64,000 nucleotides of DNA from Corylus avellana. Taxonomy: Eukaryota; Streptophyta; Magnoliopsida; Fagales; Betulaceae. The notes below the pieces were generated by a model. The model had not been told where the DNA came from. It saw only the letters and a list, made by a program, of their open reading frames with translations, and searched no databases. The DNA is taken from positions 26,183,515 to 26,247,514 of the forward strand of contig NC_081543.1 of assembly GCF_901000735.1 (NCBI RefSeq). Reading direction: 5' to 3'. Position numbers and translations under genes: made by a program. Of this stretch, positions 21,922 to 33,969 are shown in pieces (position 1 is the first letter of the stretch; each line of letters begins with the position of its first letter).

Positions 21922-24902
21922 GAAAAACCAAGTTCAGCCAGAAGCCCACGAAGCCAGACAATCTCAGAACAAGCAGCAAACATTGCCCGGTATTCGGATT
22001 CAGTAGATGATTTAGAAACGCGAGCTTGCTTCTTACTCTTCCATGAAATCAAAGAATCACCCAGAAACATGCACCAACCCGTGACAGACCGCCGAGTGTC
22101 GGGACATCCTGCCCAATCCGCATCACTATAAGCAACAAGGCGAAGAGGAGAGCCGGTTGGAAAGAACAACCCACGGCCAGGAGACCCCCGAAGATATCGA
22201 ATGATACGTCGAACAGCAGCTAAATGAAGATTGCATGGAGTTTGCATAAACTGGCTAACCTGCTGGACAGCGAAGGAAATATCGGGCCGAGTAAGAGTCA
22301 AATAGTTCAAGCTGCCTACCAACTGTCGGAACACAGTAGGATCAGAGAGAAGATCACCCTCCTCACGTCGATATTTCACATTAACCTCCAAAGGAGTATC
22401 CATCGAAGAAGAATCCTGAAGACCAGCCAGGCTAATCAAGTCCTGTGTATATTTGTGTTGATTCAAGAATATACCGGAAGAATCAGTGTGCACCTCCAAC
22501 CCCAGAAAATACGCAAGAGGACCAAGGTCTTTCATATGAAAAGAGTCTTGAAGATTCCGCTTGAGATGTGCAATCAAACTGGAGTCGGTGCCCGTAATGA
22601 CAATATCATCCACATACACAAGTAAAAGAACGAGACCAGTCGGAGTCTTGCAAAGGAACAAAGAAGAATCATATTGGCTTTGGACAAAGGACAAGCGAAG
22701 CAGAGTAGACCTAAATTTTTCAAACCATGCCCGGGAAACCTGTTTTAAGCCATAGAGAGACCGCTTTAACTTACACACAGCGGCAGATGGAGAAGAAAAC
22801 AAACCCGGAGGAGTCATGTAAATATCCTCTTTGAGATCACTATGAAGAAAAGCATTTTTGACATCCATCTGGTGAAGTGGCCAGCCTTGGGAGGCGGCAA
22901 TAGAAATAATTGTACGCACTGTGGTCATCTTCGCAACCGGAGCAAATGTCTCCTCGTAGTCCACCCCATATTCTTGTCTGTTCCCAAGAGCAACTAATCG
23001 GGCCTTATATCGATCCAGAGTCCCGTCAGAGCGAAGCTTAATCGAGTAAACCCATTTACAACCAATGGCTTTAACATGAGAGGGGCAAGGAACCACGTCC
23101 CATGTATGATTGTCTTAGAGAGCCCGAAGTTCCTCATCCATCGCTTTCCGCCAACATTCATATTTTATAGCCTCGGAAAAACATGTAGGGATGGAAATAG
23201 AAGATAAAGTAGCATTAAAAGAAGTGTGGGAAAAACCATACCTATCAGGAGGACGTGATACCGTAGTAGAGCGTCGAGGACCAGACTCATGAACTGTCTC
23301 AGATGGCGGGTCAATCGGAGGAGTTGTCGGAACAGTTTCAGATGAAGGGTCAGTCTCGGGAAGGGGCAAAGTTGGTAGACGTCGAGTATACACAATTCCA
23401 GGTTTGAACCGCTCAAGCAACAGAGGCAAGTCATCAAAACAAGGTAGAATACTAATCTCAGGCAATGATTTAACATGTGTAGAAAAGAAACATTGATTCT
23501 CAAAGAAAACAACATTACGAGATATACGAATTTTGTTAGAACAAGGATCATAGCAAACATAACCTTTGTGAGAAATATTATAACCCATAAAGGCACATTT
23601 AACAGACTGAGCAGAAAGTTTGTGACGTTCATGAGGAGGTAAATGAACAAAGCAAACACATCCAAAAGTATGCAAATCAAGATAGCTAGGATGCTGATGA
23701 TGCAATCGATAATAAGGAGAGTCAAAATTCAAGACCTGAGAGGGCAGTCTATTAATTAAGTAAACTGCGGTAGATAATGCCTCAACCCAGAATTTAGAAG
23801 GAACAGATGACTCAAGCAATAAGGTGCGAACAACGTCCAAGAGATGTCGGTTCTTTCGTTCCGCCACCCCATTTTGTTGCGGAGTATAAGGACAAGAGCG
23901 CTGAGAGACAATTCCTTTGTGGTGTAAGAAATCATAAAACTCACGAGACATGTATTCTCCACCAGAATCAGACCTCAAAATCTTAATACCTGTAGAAAAT
24001 TGGTTCTCAATATATGCTACAAAGGTCTGAAAAACAGACAGGACCTCAGATTTGGCCCGAAGAAAATAGACCCAAGTATACCGACTGAAATCATCTATGA
24101 ATGTCACAAAATATTTATATCGAGCATGAGAAATTATAGGAGAAATGCCCCATACATCACTATGCACAATATCAAAGCATTTTGCAGCACGACTTCCATG
24201 AGAAGAAAACGAAAGAGTTTTACTCTTACCAAGCTTGCATACAGAACAATCAAATGTCAAATTTTTAGAAACACGTTCTTTATTGCCTAACAAACCAGAA
24301 TTTAACATATGAGACAGAATAACAGAGTTTGGATGACCCAATCGTTTGTGCCATACTTCGTTCGGAGTGTTAACTGTCATACAAGCCAAAGATAAACAAC
24401 TAGGAATTGAAAAGTGCAGTGGAAATAGTCTGCCAACTTTAGGCCCCTTCGCGAGTATCTTCCCCGACACCTGATCCTGCACAAGACAACCATCACGAGA
24501 GAAATGGACATCACAGTTTTTTTCAACTAACTGGCCAACTGAAATAAGACTACTAGAAAGTCCAGGAGATACATAAATATCTCTGAATGAAGGATTGATA
24601 TCTCCTACTTCAGTAATAGCTAAATGACTCCCATTAGCTACTTGAATATGGGATGAACCATGATATGGACGAACATTGCAAAGAGTATCGGACGATCTGG
24701 TCATATGATTGGATGCAGCAGAATCAATAAGCCAAGACTTAGAGGAAATAGTACTGTTACCTTGGAGCCCTAAGGCTGAAAAGGCTGACATAATCATCTG
24801 CTGGACCATTTCAGGAGTAAGAATTGCTGATCCGGCTGCAGAAGAAGCTGAGGACATCACTGGAGTAGAAGAGGTGTTCACTGCAGCTTGATAGGCAGTA
24901 GC
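21922..24902 (-). pseudogene. copia pol (protease, integrase, RT, RNase H), nonsense-broken
   Basis: In order: protease-type WLIDSAASNHM; GAG-pre-integrase HKRLGHPNSV; integrase core starting FDIVHSDVWG with CPYTPQQNGVAERKN; RT with KARLVALGNRQ and YVDDIVITG; RNase H with AYSDADWAGCPDTRRS and STESEYRA. A TAA at 23115-23117 interrupts between integrase and RT, with the frame continuing unchanged beyond it. The last part of RNase H is cut by the gap. The products would convert the element RNA to DNA and integrate it. Confidence 0.93.
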
Positions 24903-25707
24903 TTGACGATTCTGCGGTCGAATGGGACATTCTTTGATAAAGTGGCCCTGTTTCCTACAATAGTTGCAAGATTTCTTTGCACAGTTGGCAGCAATATGAC
25001 CATACTCCTTGCAGCTGAAACACTAGACCTTGCGCATATCCTTACCCTTCCCTTCCCCATGGGCTGCATAGGATACTGGATTCGGGTTGGAATCTTGCTG
25101 GAACGTAGCCTGTGTGAGAAGACGCTGCTCCTCACGAAGTAACTCTCCAAAACAAACCTCCAAAGATGGAGAAGGATCCCGATTCATTAAATTTGAGCGA
25201 ATAACCTCAAATTCAGGGCGCAATTTCATCAGGAATTGATCTCTCTTGCTTTGCTCATGAACTGCCTGAACAGCAGAGAGAGATGCAGCAGATACCTTCG
25301 CATAAACCATATAAGAAAATTCTCCCCACAAATTTTGAAAACCAGAAAAATACTCTGGAATGGAGAGATTGCCTTGAGTGTAACTAGCAATCTCATATTC
25401 CAGCTGAAAACGGCGTGCGGTATTGTCCTGATGATAAACTTTCAACAAATACTCCCACAGTCTTCGCAGTCTTATAGGGCCTCAGATTGAGCACAATAAG
25501 AGGATCAACAGACCCTAAGATCCAAGACATCACACGTGCATCCTTGACCTTCCACTTAGCCAACTCCTTAGTTTCCGTAGGAGCTGGATCACTACCGTCA
25601 ATATGGCCCTACAACTCTTTTCCCGTAACAAATAATTGAAACTGAAATTCCCAAGCAGAATAATTTTTTCTAGTAAAACGAACCCCAAAAGCCTCGCTAG
25701 AAGACAT
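24903..25707 (-). pseudogene. copia gag with two CCHC zinc knuckles, broken
   Basis: ATG at 25707 (MSSSEAFGVRFTRKNYSAWE). A TAG at 25609-25611 replaces a sense codon, and a likely 2-nt loss near 25455 shifts frame before LLKVYHQDNTARRF. The UBN2-type gag body continues to a TAG at 25023-25025. Two zinc knuckles follow in the same frame (CFSCKEYGHIAANC and CNYCRKQGHFIKEC). Gag would form the particle and bind element RNA. Confidence 0.88.
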
Positions 25708-26486
25708 GATGAAATAAGAAAATTAGAAATTAAAACACCTGATAAATGAGTAATAGGCCCACCAGATCTGTTGGACAGCAAGCCCAAGTCCCCACACAAG
25801 TCAAACACCAATCAGCAACCCAAAACAGCAACTAAGCCCAAGCCCAGCAAGCCCAAAGTTACCAGCAACTAAAAATATGAGCCCACAGCTACCAATCAAG
25901 CCCAAGCCCACCAAACAGCACCCAAACAGCAACCAAACAGCACCCAAATAGCAACCAAAACGATCATGCAACCATGCTGCCGTCAGCCCAAATCCTCCAG
26001 AATCGCCGATAGCCCAAAACGACCACGTCGCCGTCAGCCCCTACTCCAGAATCGCAAACAGCCCCAAATCCTTCACGACCACGCCGCTGTCAGCCCCAAA
26101 TACACCAAAATTGCCGACAGCCCAAAAACGATCGACAGCCCAGATCGCCGACAGCCACCAAGGAGATCGCCGAAAGCCCAAGTCTGCCGACAACTACCAC
26201 AAATCGCCGGAAACGCTCCACACCACACCAAAATAGAATCCGCCACACCTGAACCTGCCAACAGCACTAAATCTCCGACAACGCAGATCGCCGACAGCCA
26301 CCAAGGATTCTCCACAACCTCCAAAGGCTCTCCCGACAGCCACTAATCAATGTAGACTGCCTCGACCCTCAACAAAAAACTGCCAAATAGCAATTTAGAA
26401 CCCACCAGAATGATCGAAGTTATCGACCGCCACAAAAAAAAAACAACAGGTAACTGAAAACCTAGAACAACCCTAATTTAGATGAT
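25708..26486 (-). other. copia 5' leader
   Basis: Non-coding leader between primer-binding site and gag. The half near the LTR has many imperfect repeats of a TCGCCGACAGCC-like motif (plus-strand sense, 25980-26340), which create long but meaningless frames. Confidence 0.6.
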
Positions 26487-26499
26487 GGCTCTAATACCA
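26487..26499 (-). promoter_or_regulatory. copia primer-binding site (initiator Met-tRNA type)
   Basis: Minus strand TGGTATTAGAGCC directly after the 5' LTR, one base from the common plant copia site TGGTATCAGAGCC, complementary to the 3' end of initiator methionine tRNA. Confidence 0.85.
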
Positions 26500-26735
26500 T
26501 GTCAATTGTATTGAATACCTCTCAATGTGAGGGTTCCTCGTATTATATAGAAATTGTCTAGGTAATTACAGGCTGTATCTCAGCGATTACAGCAATCTAG
26601 GGAAACAAATAAGGTAACTAAAATCTACGTATTAATTACAGTATACTATAGCTATAATACAAGAACATGCCATAACTAGAAAGACTAATTATGGCTAAAT
26701 ATATAATGATATATATAGACCGTATCTGACTAACA
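26500..26735 (-). repeat. copia 5' LTR (236 bp)
   Basis: Minus strand starts TGTTAGTCAGATAC and ends CAATTGACA, giving TG..CA termini, directly before the primer-binding site. The partner LTR is hidden in the gap, so insertion age cannot be read. Confidence 0.85.
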
Positions 26736-27037
26736 CTTGCTCCTTGCAGCCTGTTCCATAAGAGCCATTTTGCTTGGAAGAAATTTTCTTTGGAAGCCAT
26801 TATAAAGATTATTTCTTTCCCACCAATATTACAGCCTACCATGTTTGACTGTTGTTTCCTCACCCATATTTTGCCCCTAACATTTTTTGTCAGGTTTAGG
26901 GAATAGAAGGTGTGAGAAATTATTGGAGGGAAACACCTTGGGTCTCAGCTGATTACTTCACATAATATTTAACAAGGAAGATTTTTTATTCCCTTTATTT
27001 TTTATTTTGTTTGTCTGATTTCCTTTTTATCTTCCAG

Positions 27038-27355
27038 GTGGCATCTCTCAAGGAAATAGTTGCAAAGAAAGATGAGGAGATTGAGCACTTGCAGCTTCTC
27101 AAGGTCAATGTTATCTGGAGGGAACGTAGGCCAGCATTTTACTGAAGACATTGAGCTCTTGGGGTTTGAGGATGCAGATTCTGAGGAAGGATTAAGTGAT
27201 ATCTCTGACGGTGGTCTTTCAATGGGAACAGAAACTGATGGCTCAATAGGCAGTGTTGTGGAGTACACTCTTTTTCCTGAAGTTGCAAAACCAGCTGAAA
27301 ACATAGTTCCCGAGCGCACACCAGCTGAGAAGCCACCAATTCAGAACTCAGGGAA
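27038..27355 (+). pseudogene. kinesin-14 exon 19 fragment (copy B)
   Basis: Matches 15541-15858 with very few substitutions (one changes GFGDAD to GFEDAD) and has the same deletion of about 242 nt against the intact exon (37420-37979), with the same joint after GTCAATGTT. Its acceptor and donor survive. No other kinesin exon accompanies it, since the copia element lies immediately to the left of the intron sequence. Confidence 0.92.
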
Positions 27356-27654
27356 GTGAGTCTTTCTCATTTTCATGATGTTCCAATTGAGGTGCATTAT
27401 TCTTATTGCTGGAGAACTGGCTGGTATTAATCTGATACCTTTCTTGCCCAACTAGACAGCTAACAAAGAATTTGGCATGTGCTTCTTCCAAGAGAAATGT
27501 TACAAACTACATTTTTATCTCATAGGAACTTTCGCTTTTTTCAAACGACGACAAGACAACAAACGATATTACTTCCTCCTTTTCTGAACCCATCTTGTTC
27601 GATTTTTTGACGACTCTAGAGAACGATCACCAAGCTAATAACCGACTTATTGTG

Positions 27655-28232
27655 ATGATCACCACCGAGAGCCAACGTGAATTAATGGACGCCGAGATCT
27701 CGTTGGAGTTAAAGGTCGTTTGCGATTCTTATTGCGCCAACAAAAAGAGGAAAGCAACTGAAAACAGCACTTGTGGAATAATATTCAAAAGAATGAAACC
27801 TGCGGATTACCGTGAACTTAGAAAGAAGAGAGGTGCAGCAGTGTTTCATTGGAGTTGAAGCTCGACCAATATGATCCCTGGGCTATCAAGAAGACGATTG
27901 TGACAAGCGATCTGGGGTATTTGTCGAAGTTGGTGCTGGCGGAGGACAGCGTAAGGAGGCATATTTTACCCCATTGGGATGCACAGTGCATTGAGAACAT
28001 AAAGAATGGGGTGAGCGTTCCAGTATGGGACTGCGACACCATGTCTGAATATCAATTGCTCTTCAAACGATGGGAGAGTGGGAGCTACGTCTTCATTGAA
28101 AGATGGAAAGGAGACTTTGTAGAGAGGAGGAGCCTGAAGAAGGGTGATGAGATTGGAATTTATTGGGATCCCGGCAATTCAAGATTTAATTTTAGCCTTC
28201 CCAAGCGTGGCCTAGCTTGGATTAACATGTAG
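27655..28232 (+). pseudogene. B3-domain pseudogene (copy B)
   Basis: Shares with copy A the single-base loss that ends the first frame at 27856-27858. The B3 domain (WAIKKTIVTSDLGYLSKLVL onward) is open in the shifted frame. A further base loss near the end changes the C terminus to KRGLAWINM, so copy B is the more decayed. Confidence 0.88.
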
Positions 28233-29752
28233 CTCCATTTCATGTCTCTTTTAATTTCTGTCATGTATATTGCAAATCAACTAGAGAGGCAAATTGCCTG
28301 CTTTATAATATTTTATATTCTTACTTTATTACGTTTTTTCATTGGATTAAGATACCCAACAATTTTAAATAAACATTATGTTCTTAAATTATGAAATTTT
28401 TAGGCATTAAAATGGCTGGAAAATGTCAATCTATTAAAAATGTGGTATATTCTAGGTAGTTGAGAATTTAGTATATTTTCATCACGTTGTTGCTCTATGT
28501 TGTAAGAAAGCTTTGAGTTAAAAATTGTCTTTTGATTTTACGAAGAAGAAAGGTGTCTACAAAAGTGGAGATGACACATTTTGAGAGGAAAATTCTGTTT
28601 AATTACTTCTATAACATGTCAACTTTTTAATATGTAGCATTTTTTACAATTGTATGAGATCTTGATCCTTCTTTATTAGGGCTCGTTTGTTTCGACGTAA
28701 AAATGTTTTTGGTCAAATTTTTTCAAACATAATTTAAAACACTGACAACTTTTGAGCTTGGCTTGCTGCCATCTAACTAGTAATTAAATTAGATCGGTTG
28801 GGAATTGGGCCGACAAGATAGTCTAGCCCACCTAAACCGTAAGATGGGCTTGCAAACTCAAAGCCCACTACGATAGACCTGATCCTGTAAGTGTGTGCGT
28901 AACAGGGGATTTGTTCCAATAACTTATCCAATCCCGCAATATCATCAACACCCCTAATTCAGAGCCCAGATGGATGAGATCCTGAGGTTATTATTACTTT
29001 CAACTCTCTTTCTAAAAATTATACAGTGACTTAAGCATTGAAGTTATCTCTCACCGACACCCATCAACAGGCTCTCATGCTTAGTATTAGGTACTAGGAA
29101 ACTGTTCTAGCAAGATCAAAATTTGCTTGGATAATTGAAGCTAGCGAGGTAGTGAGCAAGGAGGTTTTGAGAAGGTGGTGGCAGCCGACACATACTCAAA
29201 GATACACAAAGCTAGGTTTCAAAGGGTGCAAAACTTCACCGGAAGCCCGCATTGAAACCCAATGTTAAAAATAAAAATAAAAATAAATAAATAAACCACT
29301 CTATATGAAACTCTCACCTGCCCAAATAAATTATTAGACAGTTCAAAACTTATTAATAATTCAAATAAATAATTGTTATGAATCCTTATCTGGCCAAATT
29401 GACTTATCCTACATACTACCAACATAATACCAATCAAAGCTCTGCCTTTACCCTTGGGCTATCAAGAAGAGGATTGAGAGAAGTGATATTTATTTAGCCT
29501 TTGGCAAGGTTCTTGTTAGTGAATTTGGGGTCCAACAAATTTGTAGAACAAAAAAAAAAAAAAAGTAAAATGACAATTTTGCCATTGTCATTTCTATAAA
29601 CGCATTGAAAATATCAAGTGCCTTCGTTAAAACCAATAAGAAGATTGGCAATTTCCAAACGAAATCCATCAATCTATAGAAGTAAGCAAGGACAAAGAGA
29701 ACGAAGCTAGCAATGGTGGCGGCAACTCTTATTTAACTTCTCCTTCATTCCC
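28233..29752. other. non-coding spacer between B3 and LysM copies (B)
   Basis: The equivalent of 16729-18250, with small indels only. No gene is seen. Confidence 0.6.
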
Positions 29753-30398
29753 ATGACCACAACAATGGCTTCCCATGCTCTCCTCCCTCCATTAATGGCA
29801 ACTCTATTTGCCACCATTCTTGCTTCCACCACATCCATCAAAGCAAGCCTTATTTACCCTCTCAATTGCTCTACTCAAACAATAATCAAGACATGTAATG
29901 CCTCCCTGTACCACATAAACGACAGTGGTCGATGAGAAGAACAAATTGCCTCCCTTTACTCTGTCAATCTATCCCAAATGAACCCAATAATGCATGGCAA
30001 CGACAAACAAGATTACCTCATCAATGTCCCTTGCTCTTGCACAGATATAAGTGGCACTGTCGGATATTTCTACGACACATCCTATGTTGTAGACCAGGGT
30101 GACACATTTGCTAATATCTCTGCTGAGATATACAGCGGGCAAGCTTGGAGGGATGGAGGAGATGATCCAATATTAGTCCCGGGAACAAATTTATCTATCC
30201 ATCTTCCATGTGGATGTGTAGAGATTGATTCTCAAACAGTTGTTAACATACACGGTTCAGGAGCAAGACACATTATCTGGAATTGCTCCTCTGCTATCTG
30301 CTCAACAAAGTGACATTCAGAGATTGAACAGACAACTTCTGCAGAACCGAACGTTTATAGACGTGGGCTGGGTGTTGTTTGTGTCCATGGAGATGGAG
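29753..30398 (+). pseudogene. LysM receptor-like ectodomain, first exon only (copy B)
   Basis: Same structure as 18251-18895 with the same TGA (29933-29935). It also has a 1-nt insertion near 30243 (GTTGTTAACAT against GTTGTAACAT) that shifts the frame between the second and third LysM modules. The match again ends at GAG|GTGAGC, with no kinase exon beyond. Confidence 0.8.
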
Positions 30399-30785
30399 GT
30401 GAGCTCCTATGGCTAGGGCTCGTTTGGCATATTTATCTATTTATGTATAATAGATCAATATGATTTTCTGCCTTGCAACCGATGATGAATGATGTTTTGA
30501 GTAGAGGTGAAAAGGCCGACCGTTAATAACCGTCCGCTAACCGCATTAATCACTAACCACCTAGACAGTTACAGTTAGCAGTTTTAGGTTTATTAAAAAC
30601 TGTTAACCACTAACGGTTAACCGCTAACCGCCTATATATATACATGAAACGATATCGTTTTGGTTCCTAAGGTTTTACCTTTTATCAAATAACTCATTAA
30701 AAGATGGAAAATGTCATCATACTCTTTGTTTTCCTTCCTTTAAATTTTCAAGAGTGTGGCCATAAACCATATTATGTTCAATAAA
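30399..30785. other. non-coding, hAT-like motifs (copy of 18896-19264)
   Basis: GCGGTTA / TAACCGC motif cluster at 30500-30645, otherwise AT-rich. Confidence 0.5.
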
Positions 30786-30801
30786 AATCAGACACGTGTT
30801 C

Positions 30802-32041
30802 TTTTTTTTTTTTCTAATTGAATAAGGAAAGGGCTACAGGAAAGGATCTTTCCCACTTCTGATCCGAACGGAAGAAGTGAGAGATCCTGAAAACGAAAAA
30901 GGGGTGGGCTCCCCAACAATAAACCCAAAATAAACTAAAACAACATAGAAATAAAAACTAAAACAACACAGAAATAAAAACAAGAGGGAAGGCCACCCCA
31001 ACAACAAAGCCCAAATGGTAAAAAACAGTGCAAATACAAGAATAGATTCTGGATCCAGTCCAAAAGGACCAAACAGCAAGCAATGGTAATTACCAATGAT
31101 CCCAAAAGAATCATAAGCAAGCCGGGCCTATTCCAGGACCGCACAAGGCGGTGTGAATTGCAAAGAACCTCCATGAAGAGATCATTGCGGGCAAACCAAC
31201 AACCACGGTTAAATGGTTGTTGCAAAGTAGGCACTGCAGAGAACCAAAAAGGAGCCGGTATAGGACGACCACCAACATCAATCTCCTCCTCAAAATCAAA
31301 CCAAGTCATGGCAGAGAGATAAAAACCCACAAAAAACAATACAAACAGCAGAATGAAACTAAAAATACAGTAAAACAGAAATAAAATTACAACAAAAACG
31401 AACACCAAGAACACCAAAAAACAAGGGTAGGGGTGGTGATAGCCAGCCGAAGAACAGATCGGGCACCGGCGAGCAATGGACTGATCGAGGATCGGCTGGC
31501 GGAAAAGGGAAGCGAGGAGGCCAGGGAGGATGGTGGAAGGCCTCGATTGGTGGATGGGTCATCGTGGAAGAGTAGATCGGGTTTTGAAAAAACCCGATCT
31601 AAACCCCCAAAAACCAGATCCACAACCAGGAACTTCGGCAAGGCAGTGGACGGCGACAGAGATGGACTGAACGGCGACAGGCTGGGCGGCGACAGGCTGG
31701 GCAACGGGCTGGACGATGACGGAAAACGAGGTGCTAAGGATGGCGGGCTGAGCGACGAGGACCAGGAACGAGGGACTAGACAGCACAAGGGGCTGGACGA
31801 TGGCTGAACGACGACGGGAGAGAAGAGCGGCGGCGGGCTTCGAATCTACACAAGAAAAAAAGAACAAAACACAAAAAACCCAAACAAAAAACACAGCAAA
31901 GAGGGAAAAAAGAAGGGGAGGGGGGGAAGAGGAAAAGGCAAGCCTTTTCCTCCACCCCGAGAAGGCCGCACAAGGCGTAGAGAAAGACCTCACTAGGAGG
32001 CGGCTAGGGGAAAAAACCCTAAGGGTTTCCCAGAGTTTTTT
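30802..32041 (-). mobile_element. poly(A) retroposon without reverse transcriptase (copy B)
   Basis: Counterpart of 19281-20493, with a perfect 16-bp target duplication AATCAGACACGTGTTC (30786-30801 and 32042-32057). It carries about 30 bp of extra local repeat near 30955-30985 (AACTAAAACAACA..AGAAATAAAAAC repeated). The insertion predates the A/B duplication. Confidence 0.78.
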
Positions 32042-32057
32042 AATCAGACACGTGTTC

Positions 32058-32608
32058 AAATCATCCAATCAACTAACTTACCTATGATAGTAGAAATTTC
32101 ATTGATATCCATATTTGACATTATAATGTCATTTTGCAATCGCAAAGAGGAGTGCAAAAAAATATATTTGTATTCTACAATGTTCTCACAATACTAATGT
32201 CACAGTTCCAACGAACTCTAACATTGGTCCTTGTTAGAAAAAAAAATTTTTTAAAAAAAAAAAATGTTATACAGACTCCTACTCGTATACTCCTTGATGT
32301 GATTTTTAAAATTACCATTAGATCAAAATTCAATAGTAATCCATCATAAATCTAATGGTAATTTTAAAAGTCACATCAAAGAAGATGACAGTGAAAGTAT
32401 AGAGTGAGAGTGTGAAGCATTGCTTATATATATATATTTGTGTTGGCAAATTTTGTCCTTCTTCAAAATTTTCTTGATTAGCTGTATAACATGGGGAGAT
32501 TATTTGTGATTCTACCTTTATACCTTTTAACTATAAATTTTTATCTCTTCTTAAAAGTTCAATATAAACAGAGGAAGAGGCAAAATTTCTACGGCTTGTT
32601 GCTGTATC
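32058..32608. other. non-coding; empty MITE sites (copy B)
   Basis: Counterpart of 20510-21060. It has unoccupied MITE targets at 32189-32197 and 32272-32280 (the latter with one substitution). Confidence 0.7.
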
Positions 32609-33502
32609 TTAGAAAGATGTTTCTTTTATCATGAAGGATGGTTTGTTGAGTTTTTGTCTGTCAAAACTTAACCTAACACTATCATCTAAGTATTGTTGTA
32701 AACAGTTTAGATCAAATGCTATATTTTCTGTTTTTGTTGGAATGTTTTCATTTTCTAATAGCCATTCTGATGGGAGTTCTATTTCAAACCAAACTACTGA
32801 TTTTGGTACTCTAACGTTTGCTTCACAAGAATGTGTCTGTATTAGTAAAGTTTTATCTTTGGGACTTTTAACAAGAGCATGAACATTAAGATTTTCATTA
32901 ACTTGTAATAAAAATCTGTAAATTAATACTAAAGGTTGGCTTCCTTATAACATATCATAACCTGCTATTTTAATGTTTAAAGTTAAAACTTTTAAGATAT
33001 GTGGATCACTTAAACTTAAAGTGAAGTCAGGGAAACAGTCAAAATGAATTGGTCCTTTAAGAAGACTAAATTCAACGACTCCTAACATGCTAGTAGTGTA
33101 ATATTTATGTCTTGCATCTCTTAAACACAAAAGTACATAGGCCTTGATTCCTAGACAAACTAGGGGTTTTACAACAACTTGGATTAATCCTATGTGAAGG
33201 AAATTCATTTTCTTTTCTCTAAGTTTTTTAATTACTTCTTTAAAAACTAATTGATATGTATCATGATGTTTATTTAAAGCATAGACTTGTTCAACTATTT
33301 TTACGTTGTAATCATTACTAAATGACAAGGGTGAAAAACTTGATTTATAAATTTCTTTAGTTGGGACCTTGAGTACGTTCCAATCATGTGAATCTATATT
33401 CGCTTCAGGAATGTTATATTCTTCTTCATTAACTATATCGAATAAAAAAGGTAAACTAGATCTAGAGCTCATAGAAGAAGTGGATCTAAATAGTCTAGAC
33501 AT
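32609..33502 (-). pseudogene. endogenous pararetrovirus movement-protein relic (copy B)
   Basis: Here the 5' end is present: ATG at 33502 (MSRLFRSTSSMSSRSSL), about 297 codons to the terminal TAA. An in-frame TAA at 32945-32947 (a GAA codon in copy A) interrupts it inside the conserved core. Other differences from A are few. The N-terminal stretch is Ser-rich, then comes the 30K-type movement domain. It is a relic of a Caulimoviridae-like virus. Confidence 0.68.
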
Positions 33503-33969
33503 AATTCAAAATATTTGTTAAGAACAAGACAACAAAATTGAAGACTTTCTACTACCAAATGCTTCTCTTTAACTAGTCTTTAAGTGTTCTAGAATAGCTA
33601 TTTTTGTGTCCTACTGTATGTCCTCCCGACTTACAAGCCTACCCGGCCTAACTGCGCTGACAGCACAAAGCATACTATTAAAAAAAAGATTTGATCTATA
33701 GTACTATGCATCTCAAAGTTTCAGAGTGATTTGTTAAACCAAAAGGCAAAAATTCTTAATTCGAGTTGATTGCAAAAGTGCAAAACATGTTTTAGAAAAA
33801 AAATGTTCAAAATATAGCAAGTAAACAGATTTTCCATATGGCAATCAATTTTAAGTATCTTTGATTTTGAAATTGAATACATCAAAGAAGATCAAAATTA
33901 TATATCTGATTTCCTCACTCTGTGAATTTCTACAGGGAAAAGATGGCTGAAACGCCACTCCAGTAAAAA
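33503..33969. other. non-coding between viral-like relics
   Basis: AT-rich, with one GC-richer patch (33615-33665). No gene or repeat is recognised. Confidence 0.4.

Larger units (their letters stand above)
21922..26735 (-). mobile_element. Ty1/copia LTR retrotransposon, decayed, 3' end in gap
   Basis: Minus-strand element in the order 5' LTR (26735-26500), primer-binding site, leader, gag, protease, integrase, reverse transcriptase, RNase H, then the gap. Integrase before reverse transcriptase identifies copia. The 3' LTR is not visible. The first five bases after the 5' LTR are CTTGC (26736-26740); the matching target duplication should lie inside the gap. Several stops make it non-autonomous. 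Confidence 0.95.
26736..33369. repeat. segmental duplication unit B (about 6.6 kb)
   Basis: Second copy of 15239-21821. It starts exactly at the copia LTR edge. Past 33369 it continues into sequence that unit A loses in the gap. Confidence 0.92.

Noticed and set aside
25966..26346. Plus-strand frame of about 126 codons rich in Pro, Ser and Arg
   Set aside because: It comes from short repeats in the copia leader, antisense to the element.
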